Shown: positions 11,880 through 24,485, counted from the stretch's first letter. The stretch is 64,000 nucleotides of DNA from Flaveria trinervia (GCA_025506515.1 CM046443.1:88196485-88260484), one strand, 5' to 3'. Notes: generated by a model not told the origin, from the sequence alone. Made by a program: numbers and translations.

Positions 11880-13740
11880 ATGCCGTCAGGACCCGAATGT
11901 TGTCACGGGTACGCACTTACTCAATCATCACTTCACATCTATATTATTTGACACTGGAGCAGACAATAGCTTTATATATTCTGAGTTTGTGCAATTGCTT
12001 GATTTGAGTCCTAGTAGGCTAGAAACTAGCTACTCCATAGAAATGGCCAATGGTAGGGTTGTGTAGGTCGATGAAATCATTAGAAAGTGTTCGATGATAT
12101 TGGAGAACCATGCCTTTGATATAGAATGATACCCTTTGAGTTAGGGAGTTTCGACGTGATTGTGGGAATGGATGGTTGTCGAAACACGGAGCCGAGATTG
12201 TCTGTCGGGACAAAGTAGTACGAATCCCCATGCCAAATGGGAAGGTTCTCAGAATTCAAGGAGAACGACTGGGAAGAAATCTAAAGCTTATCTTCTACAT
12301 GAAAACACGATGAAGTTTACGAAGCAGTGCTATGCGTTTCTGGCTCACGTAGTAGAAAAGAAGGAAGAGGGAGAAGAAATGGTAGATATTCCGGTAGTAC
12401 GAGACTACCCAGATGTATTTCCTGATGACTTGTCTGGTTTGCCTCCTCCACGACAAGTGGAATTCGTTATAGATTTGGTTCGTGGAGCTATGCCGGTGGC
12501 AAAGACGCCATATCGGTTAGCACCATCAGAAATGCAAGAGTTATCCAGTCAATTACAGGAACTACTGGAGAAGGGTTTTATCCGGCCGAGTCACTCACCA
12601 TGGGGAGCACTGGTGTTATTTTTCAAAAAGAAAGATGGGTCAGCGCATGTGTATCGATCACCGCGAGTTAAACAAATTAACCGTGAAGAATCGGTATCCT
12701 CTCCCCAGGATCGATGATCTGTTTGACCAGCTGCAAGGAGCTTCATATTTCTCCAAGATTGGCCTTCGATCTGGATATCATCAACTAAGATTTTTCGAGG
12801 ATGACATACCGAAAACACGTTTAGAACTCGTTATGGGCACTATGAGTTCTTGGTCATGTCGTTTGGGTTGACTAACGCACTAGCTGTGTTTATGGACCTA
12901 ATAAATCGGGTGTGTAAACCTATTTGGATAAGTTGTGATTGTATTCATAGAGGATATACTTATCTACTCTCGATTGAAAGAGGATCATGAAGAACACCTC
13001 CGGGAACTACTAGAACTATTACGGGAAGAGAAACTTTTCGCCAAGTTCTCGAAGTGTGAATTTGTTGCGGGAAGTGAAATTTTTGGGTCATGTGGTTAAC
13101 GAGGATGGGATTCATGTAGATCCGGCAAGATCGAAGCGGTGAAGAAATGGGATACACCTAGACACCTTTAGAGATACCGCAATTCCTAGGATTGGTCGGG
13201 TACTATCGTCGCTTCATCACGAAACCGTTAACACTGCTGACTCAGAAAGATAAGAAGTTTAATTGGGGACATGCACAAGAACAAGCGTTCCAAACGTTGA
13301 AAGAGAATTTGTGCAACGCACCGATACTGTCCCTCCTAGACGGAACTAATGATTTTGTGGTATACTACGATGCTTCACATCAAGGGTTGGGATATGTACT
13401 AATGCAAAAGGATAAGGTGATTGCCTACGCTTCGCGACAACTTAAGGTGCACAAAAAGAACTATACAACTCATGATCTGGAGTTGGGCGCTGTAGTATTT
13501 GCACTTAAGATATGGAGGCATTACCTGTATGGAACCAAATGCATCATCTACACAGATCATAAAAGCCTCCAACATATCTTGGATCAGAAGGAACTCAATA
13601 TGCGTCAGCGACGTTGGGTAGAACTACTTAGCGACTACGATTGTGAAATCTGGTATCATCCAGGGAAAGCTAACGTGGTGGTTGATGCTTTAAGGCGCAA
13701 AGAACGCGTGAAACCCTACGTGCTCGAGCGTTGGGATTGA
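11880..13740 (+). pseudogene. Protease, reverse transcriptase and RNase H, broken
   Basis: An aspartic protease remnant (LFDTGADNSF) is at about 11945-11975. Reverse transcriptase follows: PVVRDYPDVFPDDLSGLPP at about 12390-12445, then KGFIRPSHSPWGA, and after a frame change near 12640 CIDHRELNKLTVKNRYPLPR. The catalytic FIDD motif reads FIED at 12944-12955, so a metal-binding aspartate is replaced by glutamate, and the surrounding frame is shifted. RNase H is an open 182-codon frame (13192-13740) with YYDASHQGLGYVL, ASRQLKVHKKNYTTHDLEL and YTDHKSLQHIL. Stops and shifts at several places make it non-functional. Confidence 0.92.
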
Positions 13741-14179
13741 CTATTCAAACGAATTTGAAAGCTCAGATCTAAATTGCACAAAGTGAGGCATTGAAAGAAG
13801 AAAACCTTGCAGTAGAAGAATTCTGAGGGTTGGATAAACAAATGAGTTGCAAGGATGATGGTATACAATACTTCATGGATCGTATATGGGTACCCAGATG
13901 GGGAGGTGTACTTACCTTGGTCATGGATGAAGCGCACAAGACGCAGTATTCTATTCATCCTGGTGCAGACAAGATGTACCACGATCTAAGGATCTGTACT
14001 AGTGGCTAGGCATGAAAAAAGACATTGCTATGTACGTAAGCAGATGCTTAACATGCTCGAAAGTTAAAGCTGAACATCATAAACCATCGGGATTATTATA
14101 ACAACCTAAGATTCCTGAGTGGAAATGGGAGAACATAGCCATGGATTTTATTACCAAACTCCTTAGAAAGAGCAGCTGG
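13741..14179 (+). pseudogene. Integrase N-terminal part, cut by an insertion
   Basis: The HHCC zinc-binding domain is seen in pieces: EAHKTQYSIHPGADKMY at about 13930-13980 and a CLTCSKVKAEH stretch at about 14050-14080. The start of the catalytic core (AMDFITKLL) is at about 14140. Sequence homology stops exactly at the solo LTR inserted at 14180 and resumes at 16555. Stops occur before the insertion, and part of the region between the histidines and cysteines is shifted. Confidence 0.87.
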
Positions 14180-16554
14180 TGTAACATCTTGAATTTTTGG
14201 CTAATTAAAAGTTAACGTCGTTGATACTTGTAAGGACTATTGATGGCATTTATTAAACTTTGGGCTACTTAGTTTATTGTTTTAATTTTTCTTAATTTTT
14301 TTTAATTGAAAGTTGATGATGTTAATAAATAAGTATTTATAATAATAATAATAATGGAAATAATAATAATAATATATGAAATTTTTTTAAACTTAAAATA
14401 AAGAAAAATATTTAAAACTTAAAGTGAATTAAGTTTAGGGGTTGTTTTTGTCAATTTTAAACTTTAAATGAAAGTATTATGCATAAAATAATAAGATTGA
14501 AAGTTGAGGGACCAAAACTGTAAATTCTTTAAACTTAAACCAAACCCCCGCATTTCGGCCGTATCTCCGGCCAAATTCGGCCAAGCTCCGGCAAGGCCCA
14601 AATCAACTTAAACTTTTCGATTTCCGACCTCAACCATCCCAAATCGTTTCGTGAACGTGTGTCAAGCTTAAACACACACTTTAATTACGTTTATCATCGG
14701 TTACAACACCATTCGATTGTATAACCGAAACATCTTGAAGTCATTAGCCGTTCGAGCCTTAAACAACAATAACACCTCAATTAATTCAATCTGATCGAAC
14801 TTCTATCTACCTAATCTAACTCAACCTCAATTGCACCCAAATCAAACTTAATCCTCGAAATCCATCACCTTTCAACGTCGCAACCTGCAACAAATCGAGC
14901 CCTAATCTCTGGAGTCCAAAAGTCAAAATTGGTAGAGGGATTTTAGTTCCGATCATCATTCGAAGCTAACTTCAAGTTTAATTGGATCATCATTGAGGAT
15001 TACTCATTCATTTGGTACCCTCGGTCGCGAATTGTTCATCAATTAGGAGCATAGCCAATTCAAACATATTCGGGTATTTAAACACACTCTCATACTCGGT
15101 TTTACTTGGGATAAAAAGCCCCAGGTTAATTTCATTAACGTAATTGAATTGGGGTTCAATTAGAATCACCCGATTCTAGGGTTCTTGGATTTGGGGGCGT
15201 ATTGGAGATTTAATTCAAAAGAAAATTGGAACTGAGTATTACCGCGGCTGAGAGCCTTGGTTCAGCGGTAACATGGGAGGAGGTTAAACAAGAGGTCCCC
15301 GGTTCGAATCCGGGGGACCCCATGTTTTATTTTTAAGGCTTTTTAGCCTTCATTTGAAACTAGTTTTTTTCTAAAAATTATAAGAATTGGTTTTATAACT
15401 TTTGGTTTATTTTTAAAGTTAATTATTCTTTTCTGTAAATTTAATATTATTTTTATAAATACTTTAACAAATATTTATCAACAAATATAGTGTTTCATTA
15501 TTTTATTTTAGATAACAATTTAAATCATTACATTATTTTAATCATTTTAGGGTAGATTAATCATGATACTTTATAGAATTTACCTACATTTTATAATTTA
15601 AATCCACAAGTTTTATAAAAGCTTTAAATCTTTTTAAAATTTTATAAAAGATATGTTTTCTTTTATTAGACTATAATATATGCATAATTTTCTGTAATTA
15701 GTTGTGATTATTTATAAAGGTCCCCAAATTCCTAGCTCGCATTAAACGTTAATCTAATTATTAACTTAAAACGTGTATATATATAGGTGCCTTGTGAGAA
15801 CTACGTTGGAACGTTGCTTACTATTATCTTATTAATCACCAATTATTTATTATTTGATCAAGTGAGTATTCTATACCCCTTTTTCCTATTTTCACACTTG
15901 GGGGTGAAACATGTTAACTTATACTATTGCACTCGTAGACTTTTTGAGACTTGTAACCTATGGCAATTCATCTTGTAAAAATTGTGGTTAGTTGAACTTT
16001 TGTGATTACCATGTTATGGCGTTATATGTACAATCATTAACTATTGCTAGCCCAGCGAAGTCATAGATCTATGGGCAAGACAAGCCTGCTTGGTTGATCC
16101 AAGTGCACTTAGCTGATCATATAATCTTGTAAACGTTTGAGACTTGTAAAACTTTGTCGAGGTTTGATTGTTGCATTGTTCATAACATCCCTAATCACTT
16201 TATTCACTAATTTATGACTTGAATTGCCATCTTTTATATAACCTGTGTATTTAAAACTATGGAATGCTCACCAACATTATTGTTGAGCCTTTATTTTAAC
16301 ATGTTTCAGGAAATGCTCAAGCTTGATTATCTACACATTGAAGCTTGCACATCTAGGAATGGACCTAGATAAATAAATAAAATAGAATGAATTGTTACAT
16401 ATTATGTTATGCTTTTTATCCTTTGAGACTTATATTTGTAATGTGACAAATGAAACTTATGTGTAAAATATATTTGGATTATTAATAGCGTTATGGGTAT
16501 GAACGATTAACTCTCACTCCTCGACGTTTCCGCCGTCAAGGTTGGGGTGTGACA
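14180..16554 (+). mobile_element. Solo LTR inserted in integrase
   Basis: The insert is bounded by TGTAACATC and ...GGGGTGTGACA and flanked by a perfect 5-bp TSD, GCTGG (14175-14179 and 16555-16559). The ends match the solo LTR at 47007-48677 (shared TGTAACATCTTG start and CTCACTCCTCGACGTTTCC near the end), so both belong to one family. It is about 700 bp longer than that copy. Part of the difference is a tRNA-like segment near 15249. No internal coding region remains. Confidence 0.93.
15249..15322 (+). repeat. tRNA-like / SINE-head sequence in the solo LTR
   Basis: It has a box A-like TGGTTCAGCGG, a box B GGTTCGAATCC that matches the consensus exactly, and a perfect five-pair T stem (CCCCG/CGGGG). 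The 5' acceptor strand does not pair with the GACCCC 3' strand, and there is no clear anticodon arm. I therefore read it as a SINE head or tRNA relic rather than a working tRNA. A T/A-rich stretch follows. It is absent from the sister LTR at 47007-48677. Confidence 0.55.
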
Positions 16555-17584
16555 GCTGGCATGACTCGATATGGGTCGTAGTGGATGGGATGACGAAGTC
16601 AGCTTATTTCCTACCGATCCAAGAAGACTACAAAATGGATAAGTTGGTGAGATTGTACATAAAGGAGGTCATGGCAAGACACGGAGTACCGATGTTGATT
16701 ATATCCGACCGTGACAGCCGATTTACTTCACGATTTTGGCAGACACTACAGAAAGCGATGGGCACTCGAGTAGATATGAGTACCGCCTATCACCCACAGA
16801 CAGAAGGCCAAAGTGAGCGGATTATAAAAACGTTGGAAGACATGCTGAGGGCGTGTGTCATCGACTTCGGTGGTAGTTGGGACACTCATCTACCGCTGAT
16901 TGAGTTCTCTTACAACAACAGCTACCATACGAGCACTGGATGTGCTCCATTCGAAGCGTTGTATGGAAGGAAATGTAGATCAACCTTTTGTTGGGCCGAG
17001 ATTGGTGAAAGTCAGTTGACGGGCCCAGAGATTATCCAAGAAACAACCGACAAGATTTTTCAAATCAAAGACCAACTAAAAGCTGCCATAGATCGCCAAA
17101 AGAGCTATGCCGACAACCGTCGGAAGCCTTTAGAATTTAACGTTAAGGATCATGTTTTACTCAAAGTCTCATTGGAAAGGAATTGTTCGGTTTGGAAAGA
17201 AAGGAAGTTAGCCCCAAGATATGTAGGACCATTCGAGATTACAGAAAGAATCGGTCTAGTGGCTTACGATTAAGGTTACCACAAGAACTTAGCGGTGTAC
17301 ATGATATGTTCCACGTGTCAAACCTCAAAAAGTGTTTGGCTGACGAATCCCTCCACGTACCAATTGAGGACATCAAGATTGAAAAAAAGCTTTATTTTGT
17401 CGAGGAACCCATTAAGATCATGGATCGAAAGGTCAAGAAATCGAGGCGCAGCAGAATACCAATTGTCTGCATGAGATGGAATTCAAAACGAGGGCCAGAG
17501 TTTACATGGAAACAGGAAGACCAGATGAAACTTAAATATCTATATCTATTCGAGGATGACACTCTTGGACCAAACTCTAGCTGA
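16555..17584 (+). pseudogene. Integrase core and C-terminal region, frameshifted
   Basis: This continues integrase after the solo LTR. A 243-codon frame carries the catalytic core: VVVDGMTKSAYFLP, the second aspartate in IISDRDSRFTSRFW (about 16700-16740) and the glutamate in TEGQSERIIKTLEDML (about 16800-16850). The DDE residues are therefore visible. A frame change near 17265 leads to the C-terminal segment (17272-17584) with MFHVSNLKKCLADE, SRRSRIPIVCMRWN and GPEFTWKQEDQMK. The last is a chromovirus-type tail that in related elements helps target chromatin (family knowledge). It ends at a stop before the polypurine tract. Confidence 0.92.
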
Positions 17585-17608
17585 ATTTCGGGACAGAATT
17601 CTCTCAAC

Positions 17609-17617
17609 TGGGGGATA
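17609..17617 (+). other. Polypurine tract
   Basis: TGGGGGATA lies directly before the 3' LTR start at 17619. This is the usual position of the plus-strand primer. Confidence 0.8.
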
Positions 17618-17618
17618 C

Positions 17619-20148
17619 TGTGACATCCGTCACCACAAGGTCCGTCATTTAACGTGGCTTCGTTAACTTTTCTTTGACCGTTCATTTCTCATCCTTATAA
17701 ACTATTCGTGTGGATATCATTCTTGCTTTATCGTCTTTATGCTTGTGCTCTCATCGTAAACGTATGTTGTCCTTTAAAACTTTTACAATTTTCATCATCG
17801 TTATCACTAAATATACCATTTTTATATAATATTATTATCATTAATAAAACCATTTTTAAGTTACCAACATCATTAATTACATTTTTATCATTAATATAAT
17901 TAGTCTATTAATGTCGTTTTCAACCGAAATAAATTTGGGAACTCGGGGGCTAGGTGCATGGACCAAATGTGACATTTTGCCAGACTAGGGCTAGGTATAA
18001 ATACCCATATTCCAGCCCTAGCCTCATTTAGTCCGTCTTCTTCTTCATCTTCTTCTTCTCCAGTTTTCTCCTCCTCTTTGCACCAAACCGCCCCATTTCT
18101 TCGCGTTTTCACCGGCAAGACCTCGGCTACTGCTGAGTCTACTCCATTCTTGCAGGTAGATGACCTTGGTCATCCCTTTCCTTGCTCGTTTACTGCTGTC
18201 CTTTTAGGGTTTCGGGTGCTCGGGGCCAACCCGAGCACATGAGGTCGTGTGGTTGCGTGTGATGTCTTTCTGCATGTTCTTCTTGTTTGGGTGAGTGCAA
18301 AATGTGTTTCTGGAGGTCCTTGTGGTGTAAACCTCATGCATGGAGCAGCCGAAGGCTGCTCTGCACTTCTGCAGTCGCGAACATGTTGTTCTAGCGACTG
18401 GGTCAACCATGCGACTGAGTCGTGCGATTGGGTGAGTCGTGCGATTATGTCTTCGTGCGAATGAGTTATGGCGGATGAATGATGCATGCGATTGAGTCAA
18501 TGCGGATGAATGAAGCGTGCGATTGAGTCAATGCGGATGAATGTGTACGATTGTGCGTGTATCGCATGACTGAATGCCTAGTCGTGCGAATGGAGATTCA
18601 GTCATACGAATGAAGCTGATTCCTACGAATGAAGGTTGATTCGTGCGTATGGTTGTTGAGTCGTGTGATTGGGTGCTGTGTGGTACGACTGAATGTTGAG
18701 TCGCACGAATGAAGGTTCAATCGTACGAATGAGGGTTGATTCGTGCGGATAGAGTGTTTAGTCGTGCGTCTGATCCTATCATGCGATTGAAGTTGTTGTG
18801 TGTGAGTTTCTTCTATGTGTGGTGTGTGTTTGTTGTGTGATGTTAAGGTGACGTCGACGCGGTTATCATTGCTAATGACAATATTTCAGTTAACACTATC
18901 AAACTTATTAATGTTATTCCAAATCAAATCAAGTTAACATTTACAAGTAACAACAACCGATTCGTGACTACTAATGTTTACCAAATACTTCTATAATAAT
19001 AATGGGACTTTTACACAAATATCATCGGAAATGGCGACGATTTCTAGTATTTGGATCTACATAAGATCTAATACGTGTGTCTGCTTGTGTATATTACACG
19101 TGACCGAACCGATACAACCCGAACCAACCGGACGTTGCTATTTACTTTATACGTATCATTAATGCTTAACAATAACTGTCAATAAGTGTTTGACCGTTCA
19201 TTGCATACTACATTTGGAAACTTTGATCATTCATACTTACCACCTAACAAGGGAGTTTCGTGACCCCTTTTTACGCTTTTACGATACTTCAACATTTACA
19301 AACACGGGGGAAAAGTATGCTCACCCATTTTCTATGTTGTACAACTTACATACAATTTACATACTTGGAATCAACGTGATATTTTTTGTGAGTATTTATC
19401 TGGTACATGCTTGAGTTCGCTGTGTGGTAATTTCTTTACAACCATTTAATTCTGGTGTTGGAACCGACGAATAGGTATTAGTAGTACTACTGGGTTGACA
19501 CTCCCACCCTTGTTTGTTGGTATACTAGTTAGTACCAACAGTGGCCAGGAACGGGCCTTGGGTGAATATATTCTGACAAGATTCTGTGTGTACGTCGATA
19601 GGTTTGGTTGTAAAGCTCATTGTCATGTGATTTTGCTTACTTATAATTGTATTCACGGGATTCCACAACAATTACTATACATCATCAATTACTTATTTAC
19701 TATTAAACCTGCGAGCTCACCAACAATTTTGTTGACCATTTTGAGCATATCTTTTCAGGTGACAATGCTAATTGAAGATCTAGGTGTGCTGCCTTAGTGG
19801 AGACCCTAGGATGTATTTTTGAGAACTAAACATATTTGACAAACATTCTTTTTGGAACATTGTTGTAGTCTGATTAATCCATATCATTCTTTTGATACTA
19901 GTTCCGAGTTGTGGGAATTACAATATAATGTTATCTTCATTTGATTATGTGAATAATTTACCATGTTATGCTTATGGCTATGTTGTCGTGAATATTGACT
20001 AAACACGACACAAGTCTTCTTTGTGTCGGGTGTCGTCATGACACGTTTTGCCATCATTACTTATATTGCATCTCTATTGGTTACCATGTGTTATGATGAT
20101 CCCGTCTCGTTACATTCCCGTGTTTTCGCTCTTAGCGGGGGTGTAACA
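17619..20148 (+). mobile_element. 3' LTR of the gypsy element
   Basis: It starts TGTGACATCCGTCACC and ends ...GGGGGTGTAACA. It is about 2.53 kb and collinear with the 5' LTR over its whole length, with scattered substitutions and small indels that suggest a moderately old insertion. It contains the conserved TATA box (17996-18003) and the GCGAYTGA word array (about 18400-18775). Confidence 0.93.
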
Positions 20149-20153
20149 TCACT

Positions 20154-21493
20154 CTTGTTCAAAAATTACACTAATCTCCTAGAGTAGTTAAAAAAAATTT
20201 CCGGTTGATAAATGCAAATGAACAAACAAGCCTACATACTATATCCATTTTGCATAAGATAGTCCCAAACCATCATCTTCATGTTCATTATTTACAATAA
20301 CAAACTAAATAATAAAATGGGCCAAAAAGGTTTGTAAAGACGGAAGCAATAAGTTGTATGCAATAACTAATTTATACTATATATACAAAATATATTTTTT
20401 ATATACACGTGACAACTTCTGTTTAACTTTAAACTTTTGTTTTCTTACGTCTCTCATATTAAATGAAAATTATTACAAAAAAGTAAACTAGATAATTAAA
20501 TATTCAAAATATAAATATTCTTATTCTAATAAATTATTAAACAAAACTTTTACACGATTTTTCAGTGGATAAAATGGTCGAGTGGTCTCAGTTGGAGATG
20601 GGATTGCATGTGTTTTTGCGTGAACAAGATTCAAGTTGGGAAAATGGTTGAATTTTCAAAATGGGCCAGAAAGGAATAGGTTTGAATTTAATGTATAGAT
20701 CGTTGTCTTTGACAGTGATACTGCTATTAAAAAATGAGATCTGTCAAAAGCATTGGCTCTATTGGATGTCATAATAGACTATAAGATTTAATTAATTTTA
20801 TTTAAATATATAATTTATAATTCTGATTTATTATTTGTTATTAAAAATTTCTTAAAGGTTATTATTAATTAATTCATCAATGGCTAATAACATTTAACAA
20901 ACAAAACATAATAAATTTAATAATTTTAATAGGTTAAATTTTTTCTACTCATATGAACACATAAAAATCAAAACTTTAAAGGTCCCAAACAAATAAATTT
21001 GAGGGGCTAAAATAAGGCCCACGCTTTAGGCGCCACCCTCATTTTATTGTCCAAAGAGAAATTAGGAAAAAAACCCATACAAGGAACGTACCAGAGACGT
21101 TTGGTGAGAATTAACAAAGCTTTGTTTAAAATCTCGCAAAATGGGGTCATTTTCGAAACAACTATGAGGTCACCATCATTTCGCTTCAGTGCGTTCTATA
21201 TAAAACGAAGTTTTCTATGGGTCAATTGGCAAATAAAGTAGCTCCTTTGAGTCTTTGTCCGGTGAATTTTCACCAGTTCCACTGAGACACACAACCTACC
21301 ACCGCTAACCCATTTGATCATTACATGTAAAAGTAAAATAAATAAATACATTTTTTACACTATAAATACCTTTCAATTTCAATTTTTACACATCATTTGT
21401 ACTCTAATTCACTCTCTAAAAACATCCAATCTTTTATTTTTTGACCCGGTAAAGAAACAACCTAACTTCAAAAGTTATTTTTCTAGTTAAACA
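20154..21493. other. Intergenic DNA with a possible SINE remnant
   Basis: No gene was recognised. At about 20575-20640 (+) a box A-like TGGTCGAGTGG and a box B-like AGATTCAAGTTG have SINE-like spacing, but both are degenerate. A 64-codon frame at 21047-21241 has no recognisable features. Confidence 0.4.
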
Positions 21494-22377
21494 TCCATGA
21501 TATACTATATTAAAATGATATGTCGGTGCATACAGTAACGTTTTCTCATTTTTAATTTTATTTTTTCATTCTGCTCATATACATATAAAATGGGATTTTA
21601 CAAAAAGGCCCTCACATGAAATGGTTAGTTGCAAAATATTTTACACTTACATATGGTTTAGGCTTAATCCACAGCTCCCTTTCTATAAAAAAAATTCATT
21701 ACTTTTTTTTACCCGTTAACTCAGATATATATAATTTTATTCCCCTTTAAAAGTAATTAAAATTTAAATTAAGTAATTATATCAACATTAACATTAATTT
21801 ATTTATATTATACTAATTATCAATTTTTCTATGCATAATGATGTTGTACTTTATACATTGTGAGTTGTTTAAAAAAAATAACTTTTCACTTTTATCCAAA
21901 TGTTTTCATATTTTGCAAATTAACCTTCTAAAATTTGATTACTTTTACTTTAAACCCAAAACTCTTTATGTTTTACAATTTAATCTCACAAAATTTTATG
22001 CTTTTAACTTTGGTCCTTTATACTTTTCATATTTTTCAATTTTCATCTTACGTTCGTACTTGGTTTGGCAAGTTAACATGACACAAACATGCATATACGA
22101 ATCACCAATTTTACGTTTAGCTTTACGTTTTGTTTTAAATTCTGTGACACAACAAAATGTGCATGTTTGGTTTATCATTTTTACACTTATTTTCTTCATT
22201 TTACAGGTTCGTCGCAACACGTAAGTCTTAAATCGACTTAGTTATATTTTTATATGTTTTACGCTTTGGTTATATTTTTTCGTATTAACACACCGCAATT
22301 TCAGTGTTGATAGTCATTAATGTTGATGTTATTTTGCACGGTTTACGCCCCCCGTAACGTGGGGAGCTTAACTCTAG
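21494..22377 (+). mobile_element. Helitron-like element
   Basis: The 3' end has the hallmark layout: a GC hairpin (CCCCCCGTAACGTGGGG, 22348-22364), then a short AT spacer and CTAG at 22374-22377, followed by T. The proposed 5' start near 21494 (TCCATGATATACTATATTAAA) resembles plant Helitron starts, but I could not confirm it. The body is AT-rich. The 128-codon frame inside it (21838-22224) is low-complexity and has no Rep or helicase motif, so it is non-autonomous. Confidence 0.6.
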
Positions 22378-23364
22378 TATAATACTAATTACCAACTTAT
22401 GCATTAAGGTTTGTATCTTATGTTTTATAGATTGTACCTCATTTTTTTATTTCTTTATTTTTTCATTTTTAACCCTATAGTTTTTGTCTGTTACATTTAA
22501 CCATAATACTTGTTTTTATCTTTAGCTTTGATCTCATATACTTTTCATGTTTTGTGATTTAATTTTTGTTTTACGTTTCGGTTTAAAATTTTCGAGTTAA
22601 CATACAACCACATGTATATGTGGTTTAATATTTTTTACATCTATTTTTATACGTTTTACAATTGTGTTGTGTAATACACTTCGTTCTAATTTATACACAT
22701 TAACACACCACAACACACCTGTATGGGTTAAAGTTTTACGTATATTTTTTCAATTTAGTTTTATTTCTTTTGTTTTACAAGTTTGACACAGTTTTACACC
22801 CCCACCACAATACGGGTTTAATACTAGTTAATTACTATTTTTAAGTCAAATTCATTCTTATTATTTTGATATTTTAAAACTTATTTATTTATGGCCCAAC
22901 AATTTTTTTTAAATTTGTAGTAGAAAAATATTTCTCTAATGACAAAGTTTTTAATGTACCACATGTCTTTTCCTTCTCCATATTTTATTATGAATACATT
23001 TTTTTATGTCAAAGTAAGTTTTTATGAAATTGTCATTTAAAATTTAATCATTGTTATACTTTAGATGTAAATCTATTGTTTAAGTGTTCAAAATGAACCG
23101 TTACTTTTTATTCATTATCCAAATAAAATTTTCTTCATAAAAAATATAATATCAAAGATATGTGAAAGTTTGATAAATATTACTCAAAATAACAATAATA
23201 AAAACTATTTGAGTGGAGGTCTGAAACCATCCGCATTAATTTAAGTAGTTGGATAACGTCTTAGTGAATTCTTGGACTAGCTTATATTTTTAAATTTATG
23301 CACATATAAAATCCCGTCACAATATGCTCCCGTCACAACATGCGGGGTGTAAATAGCTAGTTCA
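22378..23364 (+). mobile_element. Two further Helitron-like 3' ends
   Basis: Two more hairpin-plus-CTAGT ends follow in the same orientation. At about 22794-22825, ACCCCCACCACAATACGGG is followed by TTTAATACTAGTT. At about 23333-23363, CCCGTCACAACATGCGGGG is followed by TGTAAATAGCTAGTT. The intervening DNA is AT-rich and non-coding. They look like serial or nested insertions of related non-autonomous Helitrons. Confidence 0.5.
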
Positions 23365-24109
23365 CTCTTATTAATTTATTTTTATTTATATTCTATTTAA
23401 TATAATTCTAAAAAATGAAATGAAAATACAAACTAGAAAAAAGCTAAATTGGAAAAACTGAAAAACGAGGAAAATTTGGAACGACACCATGTAAAAGAAG
23501 AAAAAGTTGGAAAAAAAAACTATGGAGCTTGAGAAAAAGCTATCATATTAGGGAACAATGAAAAAAATGAGACGACAAATCCTTAAGATAACTAGATAAC
23601 GAACTTAAGTAACCCACTTGAACTCAACCCACGGTAGTTTAAGCAACCACATATCCTCAAATCGAGCTGTCCATAATCTTTTATAAGCCTATTAGCATTT
23701 CCTAATTGGTACAACAACCAATGTAATAATTGATATATTTTCAAGGCCTGACTTATTAAATTTATTAATTGTGTTGGTTTACAAGAATGCCCAAGGAAGC
23801 TTTTTCCTAAAGAAAAAACATGTAATTTTCAAAATGTTTTGTCCAGTCATAAAATAGTGGATTTGTTGCTACGGGACATAACAATCATTATCATTTATCA
23901 GAAAAAGTTTAAGGAAAGTTAATAGATAAATGGAGCTCTTCATGAATGTTTTATAACCCACATTAACTCATATGTAGCATCACACATTTTCCAATACCCA
24001 GTCTTACTAGAGGAATGATAAACAATTTGTTGTGTCTTGTTTTTTCAAGAGACTAAAGATCCTTCCAATAACCAGTAATCAATTTCCTAGATCTAAGGCG
24101 CTTACCTCA
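23365..24109. other. AT-rich intergenic DNA, no feature recognised
   Basis: No coding frame, tRNA or transposon end was recognised before the copia LTR region. Confidence 0.45.
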
Positions 24110-24447
24110 ATCTAAATCTATGTATGTAGTTATGTTGAAATGCATATATCAAATCAATTCAAGTAACAAAGATGAATACGAAAAGAAGAATCAAGAAGAT
24201 GAAATCTTCTTGTTGATTATAGCTCAATATCAACAAGTTTGTCTAATGCATTGCTACAAGACAATCAAGATGAACTCTATATCACACTCTGTTCCTAACT
24301 AACTTCTGCACAACTTATTAACGAGAATTAACAACCGTACAAAGAAGTTACATATCAACACCCTTAACTACATACACTAATACAATATACCCCCTTATAC
24401 TATATAAAAATAGCACAAGTAGATGAAGTACAACATTAATTCCAACA
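24110..24447 (-). mobile_element. 3' LTR of copia element C (left limit uncertain)
   Basis: On the minus strand, a purine tract (AGGTGGAGAT) is followed by TGTTGGAATTAATG, the start of a copia LTR, so the LTR's right limit in window coordinates is 24447. The far end could not be fixed because the 5' LTR is lost. The start given here is approximate. Confidence 0.6.
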
Positions 24448-24485
24448 ATCTCCACCTTTGTACAAAGCCACCTGATTCCAAGCAT

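Larger units (their letters stand above)
7352..20148 (+). mobile_element. Full-length decayed Ty3/gypsy retrotransposon
   Basis: Two LTRs in direct orientation (7352-9904 and 17619-20148) enclose a primer site, gag, protease, reverse transcriptase, RNase H, integrase and a polypurine tract, in Ty3/gypsy order. The outer flanks are a perfect 5-bp TSD, TCACT, at 7347-7351 and 20149-20153. The integrase C-terminal region ends in a GPEFTWKQEDQMK-type block typical of plant chromovirus-like elements (a Tekay/Del-type assignment is inference). The element is dead: there are frameshifts and stops throughout, a changed catalytic motif in reverse transcriptase, and a solo LTR inserted in integrase (14180-16554). 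Confidence 0.95.

Noticed and set aside
15249..15322. Functional tRNA gene
   Set aside because: The T arm is good, but the 5' acceptor strand does not pair with the 3' strand and no anticodon arm could be drawn.
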